In this document: positions 1 through 8,176 of the stretch, one piece after another
How positions within the stretch are numbered: the stretch's first letter is position 1
Layout of the letters: each line of letters starts with the position of its first letter
DNA from: Pagrus major
Lineage: Eukaryota > Chordata > Actinopteri > Spariformes > Sparidae
Assembly: GCF_040436345.1 (NCBI RefSeq)
Contig: NC_133238.1
Coordinates: 13,135,126-13,199,125, forward strand
Length of the DNA: 64,000 bases
Direction of reading: 5' to 3'
The notes under the pieces: generated by a model
Told to the model about the DNA's origin: nothing
Seen by the model: only the letters and a program-made list of their open reading frames with translations
Database searches by the model: none
Program-made: the position numbers and the translations under genes

Positions 1-1
1 G

Positions 2-142
2 ACTGTACAACAATTCATGGCTGAAATCCTGAGGAGCCGTATCCTATCGGTGGCGATAATGAACCTGTACTTAAATGACAACCACACAAACCTTATAAAG
101 AAGAGGAAGGTAGAGGACATTTTGGATAAACAGCACAAATAG
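2..142 (+). CDS. C-terminal end of an unrecognised ORF, open at the window edge
   Basis: Forty-six sense codons are open from the first bases of the window to a TAG at 140-142. The translation is charged and helical-looking, with a basic stretch (IKKRKVEDIL) near the end. No family is recognised. It lies just upstream of, and on the same strand as, the PHD-finger gene fragment, so it may be one more exon or the 3' end of a neighbouring transposon gene. The upstream part is outside the window. A short chance ORF cannot be excluded. Confidence 0.25.
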   Translation, partial: TVQQFMAEILRSRILSVAIMNLYLNDNHTNLIKKRKVEDILDKQHK

Positions 143-147
143 TAAAT

Positions 148-823
148 TTGTTTTTTGCTGAACCAAAAAATGGGATGTTTCAGAAAGACAGAAATACCGA
201 CCTCTGGCAAAAAGCTGGAGGGAGGGAATTCTTTGTCAAGTCTTTTCTTCACCATGGTTTTGGTAAGGTGGGCAAAAAGGTTTCACCTGAGCAGTGGTCC
301 TCAATTTCACTGCCCATTTATGAAGGCAACAAGAATGGTCTAAAGTGGTTGAGGGTCCTCTGGCATGAAGACAGAAGAGGAAGCATGCAGAGGTGCTTCG
401 TGCAGGTAGGCCTCCAAGTAAAAAAATCACTTTGTTGAGTCCCCAGAAGCTTTGAAATGTTAGCCTATGTTTTTGTTATAGGCTACATCAAAGTAAAGAA
501 ATTTGGATGCACTGTAATTAATGGAATTACTCTAACAGCTCTGCAGGGCAGTCAAACCCAGAGAGCACACATGCCACAAGTGGATCGGGATGAGCGAGAT
601 AAAGATTTACAGGTAAATGGGTGGATGTCTTCTGTAATGTGTCTCCCATTTTTGTTGTCAGTATCAGTGGTATTATCTAATGAAGAAGAAACACCCTCTG
701 TAACAGTGTTGTTTGTATAGATGGCAAAAACACTGATGGAGGCCTTTTCTCTGATCCCTGATGTTAAATTTCAGATGAAAAGGGAGAGGAGAGATCTGGC
801 TCTCCAAATCCTAGAGGCATCAG
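148..823 (+). pseudogene. Multi-exon gene fragment, copy 1 (WQKAGG family), upstream exons
   Basis: The first exon-like block (about 148-438) contains the stretch DLWQKAGGREFFVKSF followed by HGFGKVGKKVSPEQWSSIS; the same stretch recurs near 4.68 kb and 21.4 kb, so this is a dispersed gene-like repeat. Two further exons have good splice signals and join in phase. One is about 547-613 (acceptor ctctgcag, donor acag|gtaaat; GSQTQRAHMPQVDRD..). The other is 721-823 (acceptor tttgtatag, donor cag|gtacat; MAKTLMEAFSLIPDVKFQ..). A short block after the acceptor at 900 reads AFDEHT and then a stop. The function is not recognised. The duplication and the in-frame stops here and in the PHD exon suggest decay. 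It could be part of a DNA transposon's accessory gene. Confidence 0.45.
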
Positions 824-1018
824 GTACATGTGCTGTAAATAACACACAGTATACCTACAATATACTATGTACATAATATCTTGTAATTCTTTTGTTTCAG
901 CGTTTGATGAGCACACTTGAGTACGGCTGAAGGAAAGCTCACTGACACAATCATGTAAACGCCTTGGTGTCTAATAGCAAAATAAGAAAAATATAACAAT
1001 AAATCAATAATTTCACAG

Positions 1019-1126
1019 GTCCAACGTGGTGACTGTGGGAGATGGTTCCATTCCCAGTGTGTGGCAATGGACACAAACTTTGGAAAGGCCTAGAAGGGAA
1101 ACTGGGAATGTCCCTTTTGTGAATAA
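1019..1126 (+). pseudogene. Terminal exon encoding the second half of a PHD zinc finger
   Basis: A tttcacag acceptor at 1018 opens a 36-codon exon reading GDCGRWFHSQCVAMDTNFGK and ending NWECPFCE. The spacing C-x4-H-x2-C then C-x2-C is the second half of a PHD finger (C4HC3); the first zinc ligands would lie in an upstream exon. PHD fingers generally bind histone H3 tails. An in-frame TAG at 1091-1093 interrupts the finger, so this copy is probably dead or misread at one codon. The terminal TAA at 1124-1126 lies inside an AATAAA polyadenylation signal (1122-1127). It is on the same strand as the exons at 547-823 and probably belongs to the same gene. Confidence 0.6.
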
Positions 1127-1259
1127 AGTGTTTCTTTGAAATGTGCTCAATGCTGTGAAATAAAAGAATCTAACATTAAACTGGATTAGACGTGTGTCCT
1201 GTTGGTCTTTTTGAGTCACATGACATGGAAGCTATTGAAAATAAAAGCAGACTTTTGTC

Positions 1260-1805
1260 TAGTGCAAGATTACATGTTGCACTTTAACAACACTGACTGT
1301 TGGCTTCTCAAATGTTTTGAGTAAAATTATAGTCTAATGAGACAGCATTGGTTGATATGGCTGTAAGATGGAAACGTTTGTAGAGAGTTACTGTCACCAG
1401 GTTGAAACACTTAATCTTTGCACATTTAATGTTGTGAATCTTCACTGTTTTTACAGGTTTTGGAATAAAGGTTGTAACTGTCATTTTCAACGAGGAAAAA
1501 GTGTTTAATTTTAAGAATGATCAAGAAAAATCTGATTACAATTTAGCCATTTTAAAATATATTTGAATTTAACGTATTTCCTAGTATTTAAGTTCAAAAA
1601 AATATTAAAAGTAAAAACTGTGTATAACCAAAATTAATTTGAATTTAACTATTACATCCATGAAAATGTAATTGGTATCAGAATATTTTAATAAGAAATA
1701 TTGTTAGAATTAAATGAACAAATAGTGTTGCAATAAAAGGGATTGAATTGTGTTGGAATCAGGTGACGAATTTGTGTAGGACTAAAATGATCAAAGAGTT
1801 TAATT
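1260..1805 (+). repeat. Dispersed repeat, copy A
   Basis: This AT-rich stretch, from the motif agtgcaagattacatgttgc onward, matches an inverted copy at about 10490-10990 and, for the part around 1365-1480, a direct copy at 5585-5730. Shared landmarks include ggctgtaagatggaaacg, ggaataaaggttgtaac and ttgcaacactatttgttca (as reverse complement). No coding content is recognised. A LINE 3' end is inserted at its right edge near 1806, where the 10-kb copy is uninterrupted. Confidence 0.55.
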
Positions 1806-2032
1806 GGCTTCATCCAAACACATTTCAGAATCAGCTTCATTGGCCAAGTATGTGAAACACATACAAGGAATTTGACTTTGTTTTTTTCTTAGAACATGTT
1901 GTACATAGACGTAAACATGAACATAAACATAAAATAACAAACATTCAACTAGAAAGAACAAGAACAAAGAACAGTAAGTTAAAAAGTGTTCAGAGGTCCG
2001 GTCTATTATAAAAACATTTAAGTAATTATATA

Positions 2033-2081
2033 TACATACATACATACATACATACATACATACATACATACATACATACAC
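2033..2081. repeat. Tetranucleotide microsatellite (TACA)n
   Basis: About twelve uninterrupted TACA/CATA units inside the 3' UTR of the LINE, continuing into an imperfect TATA/CATA run. Confidence 0.9.
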
Positions 2082-2203
2082 ATATATACACATAAATAAT
2101 ATACATAAATAATATTATTTACAGTGAGGATTTATGTACATATAAAGTGCAATTTAGTCTGTAAATGTAAAGACTGTGAGTGGATGATTTTGGAGACAGG
2201 AGG

Positions 2204-2779
2204 TTACTGACACTGGGTGACTGAAGTGTTCATCAGTGCGACGGCCTGGGGGAAGAAACTGTTCTTGTGTCTGGTTGTTTTGGCGTACAGTGTTCTGTAG
2301 CGCCTGCTGGAGGGGAGAAGTTCAAACAGATTGTGTCCAGGGTGTGATGGGTCTGCAGAGATGTTTCCTGCCCGTTTCCTGACTCTGGATGAGTATAGGT
2401 CCTGGATGGTGGGCAGTTTAGCACCAATAATTTTTTCTGCAGTCCTGATTGTCCTTATCAGTCTGTTCCTGTGCTGTTTGGTGACTGATCCAAACCAGAC
2501 GATGACGGAGGTGCAGAGAACAGACTGGACTATTGCCGTGTAGAACTGGATCAGCAGCTCCTGGGGCAGGTTGTACTTCCTGAGCTGACGCAGGAAGTAC
2601 ATCCTCTGCTGGGCCTTTTTGATTATGGCGTCTACGTTGGGTGTCCACTTTAGGTCCTGGGAGATGGAAGATCCCAGAAACCTGAAGGTTTCCACAGCAG
2701 ACACAGAGTTATTGAAAATGGTGATGGGAGGCAGTGAAGGGGGGCTATTCCTGAAGTCCACTGTCATCTCCACAGTCAA
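2204..2779 (-). pseudogene. LINE reverse transcriptase C-terminal fragment
   Basis: This ORF of 191 codons begins just after the catalytic core. It has the post-polymerase region FRFLGSSISQDLKWTPN, the conserved AQQRMYFLRQLRKYNL helix, a thumb-like segment, and the typical C-terminal signature DPSHPGHNLFELLPSSRRYR..KNSFFPQA found in CR1/L2/Rex-type fish LINEs. The YxDD active site and the endonuclease are missing, so it cannot be autonomous. The start codon is internal and has no meaning for expression. Overlapping ORFs in other frames are shadows. Confidence 0.75.
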
Positions 2780-2830
2780 TCATTCATTCAATCATTAAAT
2801 TCAGTCTTTTTTTATCAGCATGACTGACTT

Positions 2831-3030
2831 GTAGCTGCTAAGCTAAAAGCACCCTGCCTGAAGTGGGTGCACAAGCTCAAAGGGTGCATCGAGGATGTAA
2901 ATAATGTCTGTTCAAATCAATTTGGGATCTCATGAAAAGATTTGAGGGAAGCAACACAATATGTCTCAGTCATTAGTCCAGTCTGCTATGCATCATGTTC
3001 AAGGCTCTGGGTTCAAACCTTGCTCCCTAA
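2831..3030 (+). repeat. Dispersed repeat with a tRNA-like pol III promoter (SINE-like), copy 1
   Basis: The block is repeated in inverted orientation at 10019-10214 with high similarity over about 195 bp. Near its right end it has a good B box (ggttcaaacc, 3010-3019) and, about 36 bp upstream, an A-box-like tagtccagtctg (2976-2987). The spacing fits a tRNA-derived SINE head. No poly(A) or simple-repeat tail is obvious. It could instead be a decayed tRNA-like fragment carried in a larger duplication. Confidence 0.45.
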
Positions 3031-3035
3031 AGTGC

Positions 3036-3592
3036 TGCTTACCAACACTTTTTAAAAAGTTCATTGCAACTTCATGTTCCATATTTAAGAGTATCAGAAG
3101 TTGCAACACTCAGGGGGAAGAAAGAATTGTTTTGAGTTGAAGCGAAACTAAATGATGTGTGTCTCGAATGAAGCAGCCGCAGCAGCTCCCTCTGCTGTGT
3201 GTACAGAGAAGTAAAAAGCTTACAGCACCTGGTATTCCCAGGCGGTCTCCCATCCAAGTACTAACCAGGCCCGACCCTGCTTAGCTTCCGAGATCAGACG
3301 AGATCAGGCGTGTTCAGAGTGGTATGGCCATAAGCGAGAGATGAAGCTACAAACAGGCCTTTTATAGATGATATTCATTGTGTATCTGTCTGCTCTTACA
3401 TAGAGTTATATAGAAACAACATGTTTTATAAATTCTGGATAAGAAGCTCTGATTATAATGACGTCATTTCCACACCTGAATGATAGACTTTTCCAGAAGT
3501 ATGAGTACATTTACTCAGTTACTGTATTTAAGTCATGTTTTCTTTACAGGTAGTTTAGGGTAGGCTTCTTCACTCATAATAGTTTCTTCATA
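3036..3592 (-). repeat. 5S repeat unit, inverted arm 1
   Basis: This contains the minus-strand 5S gene with both flanks. The same flanks occur in opposite orientation at about 5865-6411: the 3' spacer with ttaaaaagtgttggtaagca, the CTG-rich purine stretch, and the 5' flank with gacgtcatt and cataaactctatgtaagagc-like sequence. The two arms form a large inverted repeat with a loop of about 2.3 kb. Divergence of several per cent and small indels indicate an old duplication. Confidence 0.7.
3215..3335 (-). rRNA. 5S ribosomal RNA
   Basis: A 121-nt match to vertebrate 5S rRNA on the minus strand, from GCTTATGGCC at 3335 down to GCTGTAAGCTTT at 3215, followed by a run of five T (pol III terminator). 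The internal control region (AAGCTAAGCAGGGTC and the box C GGTTAGTACTTGGATGGGAG) is intact. A TATAAAAG motif lies about 30 bp upstream. Relative to the plus-strand copy it has changes in the 5' third, including GGCCATAAGC for GGCCGTAAGC and GGCG for GGGCG as read on the plus strand. It could be a variant gene or a mildly diverged pseudogene. Confidence 0.9.
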
Positions 3593-3601
3593 TATTTACT
3601 G

Positions 3602-4160
3602 GTGCGGACCCAGGGGTGTCTCAAAGTTATCCCAGAGGGATAACCACAAATTCGCAGTAGCGATAGATTGGAAAGGGGAGAAAAAAACAACGAAACTGTA
3701 TAGAGCCACTACAGGCTTCCTTAATGAAATAAAGCAATAAAATGATTAACTAGACCACCGCTGCCAAGCAGCTGACTCAGAACCAAAATTGTCCAGGAGA
3801 CCCAGAAAACACGAAACGAAAGGCAAAGGCTGCCCGGGAAACCTTTGATCACCCAAAAGGCTGGAGTCACAACAAACTCTCCAGCACCCCAAGTTATACA
3901 CAGGCAATTGACATCAAATACACACAAAGTTCTGAGTTGGTGTTTATAGATACACCGACAACTTGAGAAGCCACAGGGAGAAGCTCTCACTACCTCTGAA
4001 GGTGAGATAATGAGTCAGCACAGGGCACTGGAGACTCAGGGTATATGAAAACTCCCCACACCTGGTCTTAATCAAAGCCAATCAGTGCCACACACACCTG
4101 ATTGCAGTGAGTTGAATTTCTCACAACTCTCACAGGGCCAAAAGATTGAGTGCCCTCACA
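3602..4160 (-). mobile_element. Probable solo LTR of an LTR retrotransposon
   Basis: The block starts TG and ends CA on either strand (minus-strand ends TGTGAGGGCACTC and GGTCCGCACCA). It is about 559 bp long, a usual LTR length. It separates two recognisable sequences: the outer flank of the 5S arm on the left and diverged satellite monomers on the right. No internal coding region or clear target-site duplication is seen, perhaps because the insertion lies at a rearrangement junction. An 89-codon minus-strand ORF within it looks accidental. Confidence 0.4.
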
Positions 4161-4673
4161 GTTTTTATTGGATTTGAGTGGAATATCTTTTTTTCATGAA
4201 TATTTTTTTCAAAAAAAAATCACCATTTTTAGCGAATACACCGCCCGATTTTTTTCAATAGCTCCCAGGTCATTTGAGCCATCAACTCGAAATCAATGCC
4301 GACATGTCTTGTTATACTGGTAGAATGAGACACAGCAGTTTTTATTGGATTTTAGTGGAATTTCTATTTTTCATGAATATTTTAAAGAAAAATCACCATT
4401 TTTTTGTGAATACACCGTACGTTTTCTTTAATAGCGTCGAGGTCATTTGAGCCATCGACTCAAAATCAATGGCTAAATGTCTTGTTATACTGGTAGAATG
4501 AGACACGGCTGTTTTTAATTGGATTTTAGTGGAATTTCTATTTTAAGAGTGTGTCTTTTATATCATATGAAAAATTATAAAAATTCAGCTTTTATTTTTG
4601 AATAGCTTCCATGTCATGTTATCCAGTGACTCCAAACCAATGCTTAATTGTCACTATACAGTTCACATAGGAC
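4161..4673 (+). repeat. Island of three diverged monomers of the 171-bp satellite
   Basis: Three tandem units of about 173-177 bp, beginning near 4159, 4336 and 4509, each contain attggattttagtggaattt, a catgaatatttt segment, a tcaatagc-like segment, tcatttgagcc and gactcgaaatcaatg, and ttatactggtagaatgagac. These align in order with the monomer of the large array that starts at 22.9 kb but differ at many positions. They are therefore an old outlier of the same family, about 18 kb away. The third unit is the most decayed and abuts the second gene-fragment copy. Confidence 0.75.
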
Positions 4674-5345
4674 ACAATGGGATGTTTCAGAAAAGGCCAA
4701 AGACAGAAATACTGACGTCTCGCAAAAAGCTGGAGGTAGAGATTTCCTGGTCAAGTGTTTTCTTCATCATGGTGAGGTAGACGAAAATGATTCACCTTAG
4801 CAGTGGTCCTCAATTTATATATATTCAACGGCATGCATTGATTTCCTGGTAACTCTGACTTGCAGTTAACCTTACTGTGGAAAAAGAGGGACAACGAGGT
4901 GGTTGTCGCAGTGCTCCCTTCACAGATGGTGGTCCACAGCATCCTCATCCTATGCTCACTTTGACCACATCGGTGGTTGGTAGGGGAGGTACGTAACTGT
5001 TTGAAGCATGTGAAGTTTGACTCTGCGTGACATTTACTTTATCTAACATTTTAAGATTTATATCAAGAATGTTTAGATACTTAGATACTCTTACATTGCT
5101 GGAAATTAAAGTTCAGCAAATTTTGGAATGTGTATTAATTGGCTAATATGTTTTTTGTCAGGTCATGGAGGCCCTGTTTCATGTTGCTGCCCATACCTTC
5201 AGTGTGGTGAACAGCATCTACTGGTGAACCACTATTCAGCAGGTGTGATTCTGTTTGGTGACAGAGTTGTGCTTCTTCACAGTCTACCATTGGTCTTTTT
5301 GTCACTGGGTCACATGACATGGAAGCTATTGGAAATAAAAGCAGA
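4673..5345 (+). pseudogene. WQKAGG gene fragment, copy 2
   Basis: This starts abruptly with aatgggatgtttcagaaa, as in copy 1 at about 168, and carries a decayed version of the WQKAGG exon with stops and a frameshift (about 4676-4800). It ends with tcacatgacatggaagctat then ggaaataaaagcaga, matching copy 1 at about 1216-1255, including the polyadenylation-like AATAAAA. Most of the middle is diverged, and the PHD exon was not found. Short minus- and plus-strand ORFs here are not supported as genes. The left junction is exactly at the end of the diverged satellite. Confidence 0.45.
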
Positions 5346-5584
5346 ATCTTCATAATAAAAAGTGGTAAAATCCAATAAAAACAGGTGTGTCTTACACTGA
5401 AAAAAGGGAAATTGTGGGTTGTTCAACTTACAAATATGCATTTAGTGAATACTTCAATTAAATATATGTTTCTCTCAGACATGTTTTAATCTCGTGGGAT
5501 GTAAAGTCTACTAGTCTCAATCATGTTGAGATGACGCAAAGGAGTTGTGTTCTGTTCAAAATAGAAAGCCAACTATTTGTATTC

Positions 5585-5730
5585 CTTATGGCTGTAAGAT
5601 GGAAACGTTTGTAGAGTTACTGTCACCAGGTTGAAACACTTTTTATCTTTGCACATTCAATGTTGTGAATATTCGCTGTTTTTACAGGTTTTTGGAATAA
5701 AGGTTGTAACTGTTCCATCATTTTCATTTT
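5585..5730 (+). repeat. Dispersed repeat, copy B (truncated)
   Basis: A direct, shortened copy of the 1365-1490 segment (ggctgtaagatggaaacg, caccaggttgaaacac, ggaataaaggttgtaact). It is cut at 5730 by a 5S rRNA fragment. The preceding 5400-5585 holds no feature that I can identify beyond a short inverted scrap of satellite at about 5346-5375 (aaaatccaataaaaacag). Confidence 0.5.
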
Positions 5731-5783
5731 AGCTTCCGAGATCGGACGAGATCGGGCGTGTTCAGAGTGGTATGGCCGTAAGC
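5731..5783 (-). pseudogene. 5S rRNA fragment (5' 53 nt only)
   Basis: Minus strand, from GCTTACGGCC at 5783 to the sequence CGGAAGCT at 5731, followed downstream by unrelated sequence. The A box is cut after its first bases and the rest of the internal promoter (IE, box C) is absent, so it cannot be transcribed as a 5S gene. The upstream flank (gagaggtgaagctataaaca, then ggccttttataga) is that of a normal 5S unit, so the truncation is at the 3' side only. Confidence 0.85.
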
Positions 5784-6101
5784 GAGAGGTGAAGCTATAA
5801 ACAGGCCTTTTATAGATGATGTTAGACATATCATGTAGTCGTATACTTTACATGTAGATAGTTTTCTTCATATATTTACTGTGCTAAAAATATTATTTAT
5901 AATATATGGCATAAATGTAGTAGAGTAGAAACTATTATGAGTGAAGAAGCCTACGACTACCTTTAAAGAAAACATGACTTAAATACAGTACAGTATCATT
6001 CAGCTGTGGAAATGACGTCATTATAATCTGAGCTTCTTATCCAGAATTTATAAAAACATGTTTTTTCTATTTAACTCTATGTAAGAGCAGACAGATACAT
6101 G

Positions 6102-6108
6102 ATAAAAG
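6102..6108 (+). promoter_or_regulatory. TATA-like upstream element of the 5S gene
   Basis: ATAAAAG at about -30 to -24 from the 5S start at 6132. The minus-strand 5S copy has TATAAAAG at the equivalent position, so the element is conserved between arms. Such upstream TATA-like boxes are common before teleost 5S genes. Confidence 0.55.
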
Positions 6109-6131
6109 GCCTGTTTGTAGCTTCATCTCTC

Positions 6132-6252
6132 GCTTACGGCCATACCACTCTGAACACGCCCGATCTCGTCTGATCTCGGAAGCTAAGCAGGGTCGGGCCT
6201 GGTTAGTACTTGGATGGGAGACCGCCTGGGAATACCAGGTGCTGTAAGCTTT
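6132..6252 (+). rRNA. 5S ribosomal RNA
   Basis: A 121-nt near-perfect vertebrate 5S rRNA from GCTTACGGCC to GCTGTAAGCTTT, followed by a T run (6250-6254) that serves as the pol III terminator. Box A, the intermediate element and box C are intact. It forms a divergent (head-to-head) pair with the copy at 3215-3335, each with similar spacers. Of the three 5S sequences in the window it is the closest to consensus and the most likely to be functional. Confidence 0.95.
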
Positions 6253-6387
6253 TTACTTCTCTCTACACACAGCAGAGGGAGCTGCTGCTGCTTCATTTTG
6301 CTTTAACTCAAAACAACTATTTCTTCCCCCTGAATGTTACGACTTCTGATACTCTTAAATATGAAACATGAAGATGCAATGAACTTT

Positions 6388-7941
6388 TTAAAAAGTGTTG
6401 GTAAGCAGCACTGTAGACATGAACACCATCATGCCTGATCTGTACAGAGTACCCTTTACTGTGACCCTGGCAGGTACATATAGTTCAGTGAAAAGAGGAA
6501 TCCCTGTCAGACCACTTTTGATGTCTTTATACCCTTCAAGATTGGCCAGAAATGTTGTGTACCCGGGTCCGATTTCTGTATTGTGGCTGAGCATAGACCC
6601 ACACATGAAAGTGTAACACTGCATAATCTGATGACGATATGCCATTGTTTTGCAAATATTGCGGAAGTTGCAAGTGACATGACTGATGCGTTTAAAGAAG
6701 CCATGTTTGCCTTCAAAACGCATTGAACATAACTGTATCAACGGTCCGAGTTTTTCAATAGCTTTGGGGTAGTGAAGCATAAAATGGTGTTTGGGACGCA
6801 AATGCAGGTGTGGATAGAGCTCCAAGAAGAGAGAGTGATGATCTTCTATGAGTTGACTCAGGTATCGTGTTGCTGCCAGGGTTATAGAAGGTGAAAAGAT
6901 GATCTCCATACACATAAGTAAGACAGTGAGAAGCTCCCATTCCTTGTTGTCATTAGGGATCAGGTCTCCTATCATTATAGGCAGTAACCGTAGTAGGCAC
7001 CACATCTGAGCAGCTGACTGACGCAGAGGGCTGTCGATGTTCTTCAGATCGCTCTTGCTTATTACAGAGGGCTTGTTTGCCATGTCAGAAAAGCCATAAT
7101 CAAAGCTCGTGATCCGGTAGTTTAGCTTATCTAGTGTTACAAGCTTTTGTTCAATGAGTGAGTTCAGCACAAGCTTGACTTCATATGCTCCTACCCCTTC
7201 CAGGATGTCATGCATGATGTCTACTGCTCTATTGTCTGTCACATGATAGAAAGACAGTCTGTTAAGGACACTATCTCTTTTGAGGCCTGTCTTGGAGGGG
7301 TCATTTGTCTCCAAATCTGCCTTATGACTATCAACATCACGCAACAGCTTTGGATCTTCCTGTGTCTGAACCCTCAGGACATCTCTGTGGACTCTGCACA
7401 GCCGACACACATGATTCCCAGAGAAACTCTCATTGTAGCCAAGAATACCATTCAAGCCCAAATTATCTCCCACAACCTGGACAACCGAGAATTTCACAAC
7501 GCCTTGATAGTCACGGGTGTTTACTGTGATGCCATCCCTCTCAAGAGTCTTTAGCTCATCAACAATAGGGCGCAGCGCTACATCAATCCCATATGTCTTT
7601 GCATCGTCTGATTTATATACTGCCAATAGGAAGTGAGACTGCAAATTTGACAGCAGATCCGGAGGCAAACTCTTTAAGATAAAATAGACAAATCCTAGCT
7701 TGTGGACCCCAGTTTTTGATCCAAGAGGATTTACGGTTTCACAGTCATCGTTGTATAACAACAACGGGACGGAAACCTCTTTCAAAAAGAGTGGATGTCT
7801 TTTGCAGAACTCTCCATCAAATACATCCTGAAGAGCATGTCTCTCTTTCTGTTGCCACTGCATCATGGACTGTAAAATGCCAGGAAGTTCCAAGATTTTA
7901 AATAGCAGGGGCTGGAGTGGAATCCGCTGATAGCGGTTCAC
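6388..7941 (-). CDS. Transposase-like protein (TNP2/CACTA-like), C-terminal 517 codons
   Basis: This is the longest non-satellite ORF in the window. Features seen: a C-x2-C pair (HVCRLCRVH) near residue 180; a motif VDIMHDILEGVGAYEV near 245; a tryptophan-containing helix (AAQMWCLLRLLPIMIGDLIP) near 315; a histidine-rich HLHLRPKHHFMLHYPKAIE near 385; then CSMRFEGKHGFFKR. The DxMHD-x-LEG motif and the later PKHH/RFE-KH block resemble the order of motifs in EnSpm/CACTA TNP2-type transposases (DUF4218-like), but I cannot confirm the family. It follows SAM and C2H2 exons on the same strand and is offset by one frame from the C2H2 exon. The ATG at 7941 is probably internal; homologous sequence seems to begin earlier. 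The C-terminus is chimeric with 5S spacer. Confidence 0.55.
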   Translation of the reverse strand: MNRYQRIPLQPLLFKILELPGILQSMMQWQQKERHALQDVFDGEFCKRHPLFLKEVSVPLLLYNDDCETVNPLGSKTGVHKLGFVYFILKSLPPDLLSNLQSHFLLAVYKSDDAKTYGIDVALRPIVDELKTLERDGITVNTRDYQGVVKFSVVQVVGDNLGLNGILGYNESFSGNHVCRLCRVHRDVLRVQTQEDPKLLRDVDSHKADLETNDPSKTGLKRDSVLNRLSFYHVTDNRAVDIMHDILEGVGAYEVKLVLNSLIEQKLVTLDKLNYRITSFDYGFSDMANKPSVISKSDLKNIDSPLRQSAAQMWCLLRLLPIMIGDLIPNDNKEWELLTVLLMCMEIIFSPSITLAATRYLSQLIEDHHSLFLELYPHLHLRPKHHFMLHYPKAIEKLGPLIQLCSMRFEGKHGFFKRISHVTCNFRNICKTMAYRHQIMQCYTFMCGSMLSHNTEIGPGYTTFLANLEGYKDIKSGLTGIPLFTELYVPARVTVKGTLYRSGMMVFMSTVLLTNTF

Positions 7942-8116
7942 GATGTGTGTGCCTTCTGTAAGACCGAATGAAGGAGAATGTCCTGTTACAACTGCTTTGA
8001 CAACACTGGAAATAAGTTGATGAACTATTTACATTGTGTATTATCCGTAAATGCGAGAAGAGAGACTTGAGATCCCCCGGAATCACCCTCTTGCATTTAA
8101 AACATACAAATGCCAT
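7898..8116 (-). CDS. C2H2 zinc-finger exon
   Basis: Reading from ATG at 8116: CFKCKRVIPGDLKSLFSHLR gives a C-x2-C..H-x4-H finger, and FQCCQSSCNRTFSFIRSYRR begins a second C2H2 that loses its last histidine where the frame runs out. An acceptor (atatcagggcag) precedes the ATG, and the SAM exon upstream ends in phase 0 at a GTAAGT donor, so splicing would continue in frame. The ORF then overlaps the large transposase-like ORF in another frame. This indicates a frameshift or a deletion of the segment that would normally join them. The role is probably DNA binding within a transposase-type protein. Confidence 0.5.
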   Translation of the reverse strand: MAFVCFKCKRVIPGDLKSLFSHLRIIHNVNSSSTYFQCCQSSCNRTFSFIRSYRRHTHREPLSADSTPAPAI

Positions 8117-8176
8117 CTGCCCTGATATTGTTGATCAGCATTACGTTCCTTTAGAGCTCTAGTAGAGATGACTTAC

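Larger units (their letters stand above)
1806..2790 (-). mobile_element. 5'-truncated non-LTR retrotransposon (CR1/L2/Rex-like LINE)
   Basis: On the minus strand this holds the C-terminal part of a LINE reverse transcriptase (2204-2779), a 3' UTR with a short tetranucleotide run, and a 3' tail reading tacttggccaatgaagctga followed by ttctga. That tail resembles the terminus of fish CR1/L2/Rex-type LINEs. Comparison with the inverted copy of the host repeat near 10.5 kb places the insertion point at about 1806. The element is strongly 5'-truncated, as usual for target-primed insertion. Confidence 0.7.
5865..6411 (+). repeat. 5S repeat unit, inverted arm 2
   Basis: Opposite-orientation partner of 3036-3592, containing the intact plus-strand 5S gene and both flanks. 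Similarity stops at about 6411, inside the 3' end of the minus-strand transposase-like ORF. The ORF's last residues (roughly LLTNTF and its stop) are thus encoded by 5S spacer DNA. Confidence 0.7.

Noticed and set aside
1..142. Similarity of the first ORF's end (LYLNDNH.. basic tail) to the C-terminus of AP-2 factors
   Set aside because: The resemblance is a few residues only and is not supported by neighbouring motifs.
1800..2093. 97-codon minus-strand ORF with a cysteine/tyrosine/methionine run
   Set aside because: It reads through the TACA microsatellite and the 3' UTR of the LINE.
2976..3019. Functional tRNA gene
   Set aside because: A- and B-box-like motifs are present, but no cloverleaf with acceptor-stem pairing could be drawn by eye and there is no T-run terminator directly downstream.
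3721..3990. 89-codon minus-strand ORF
   Set aside because: It lies in the probable solo LTR and shows no domain; composition looks random.
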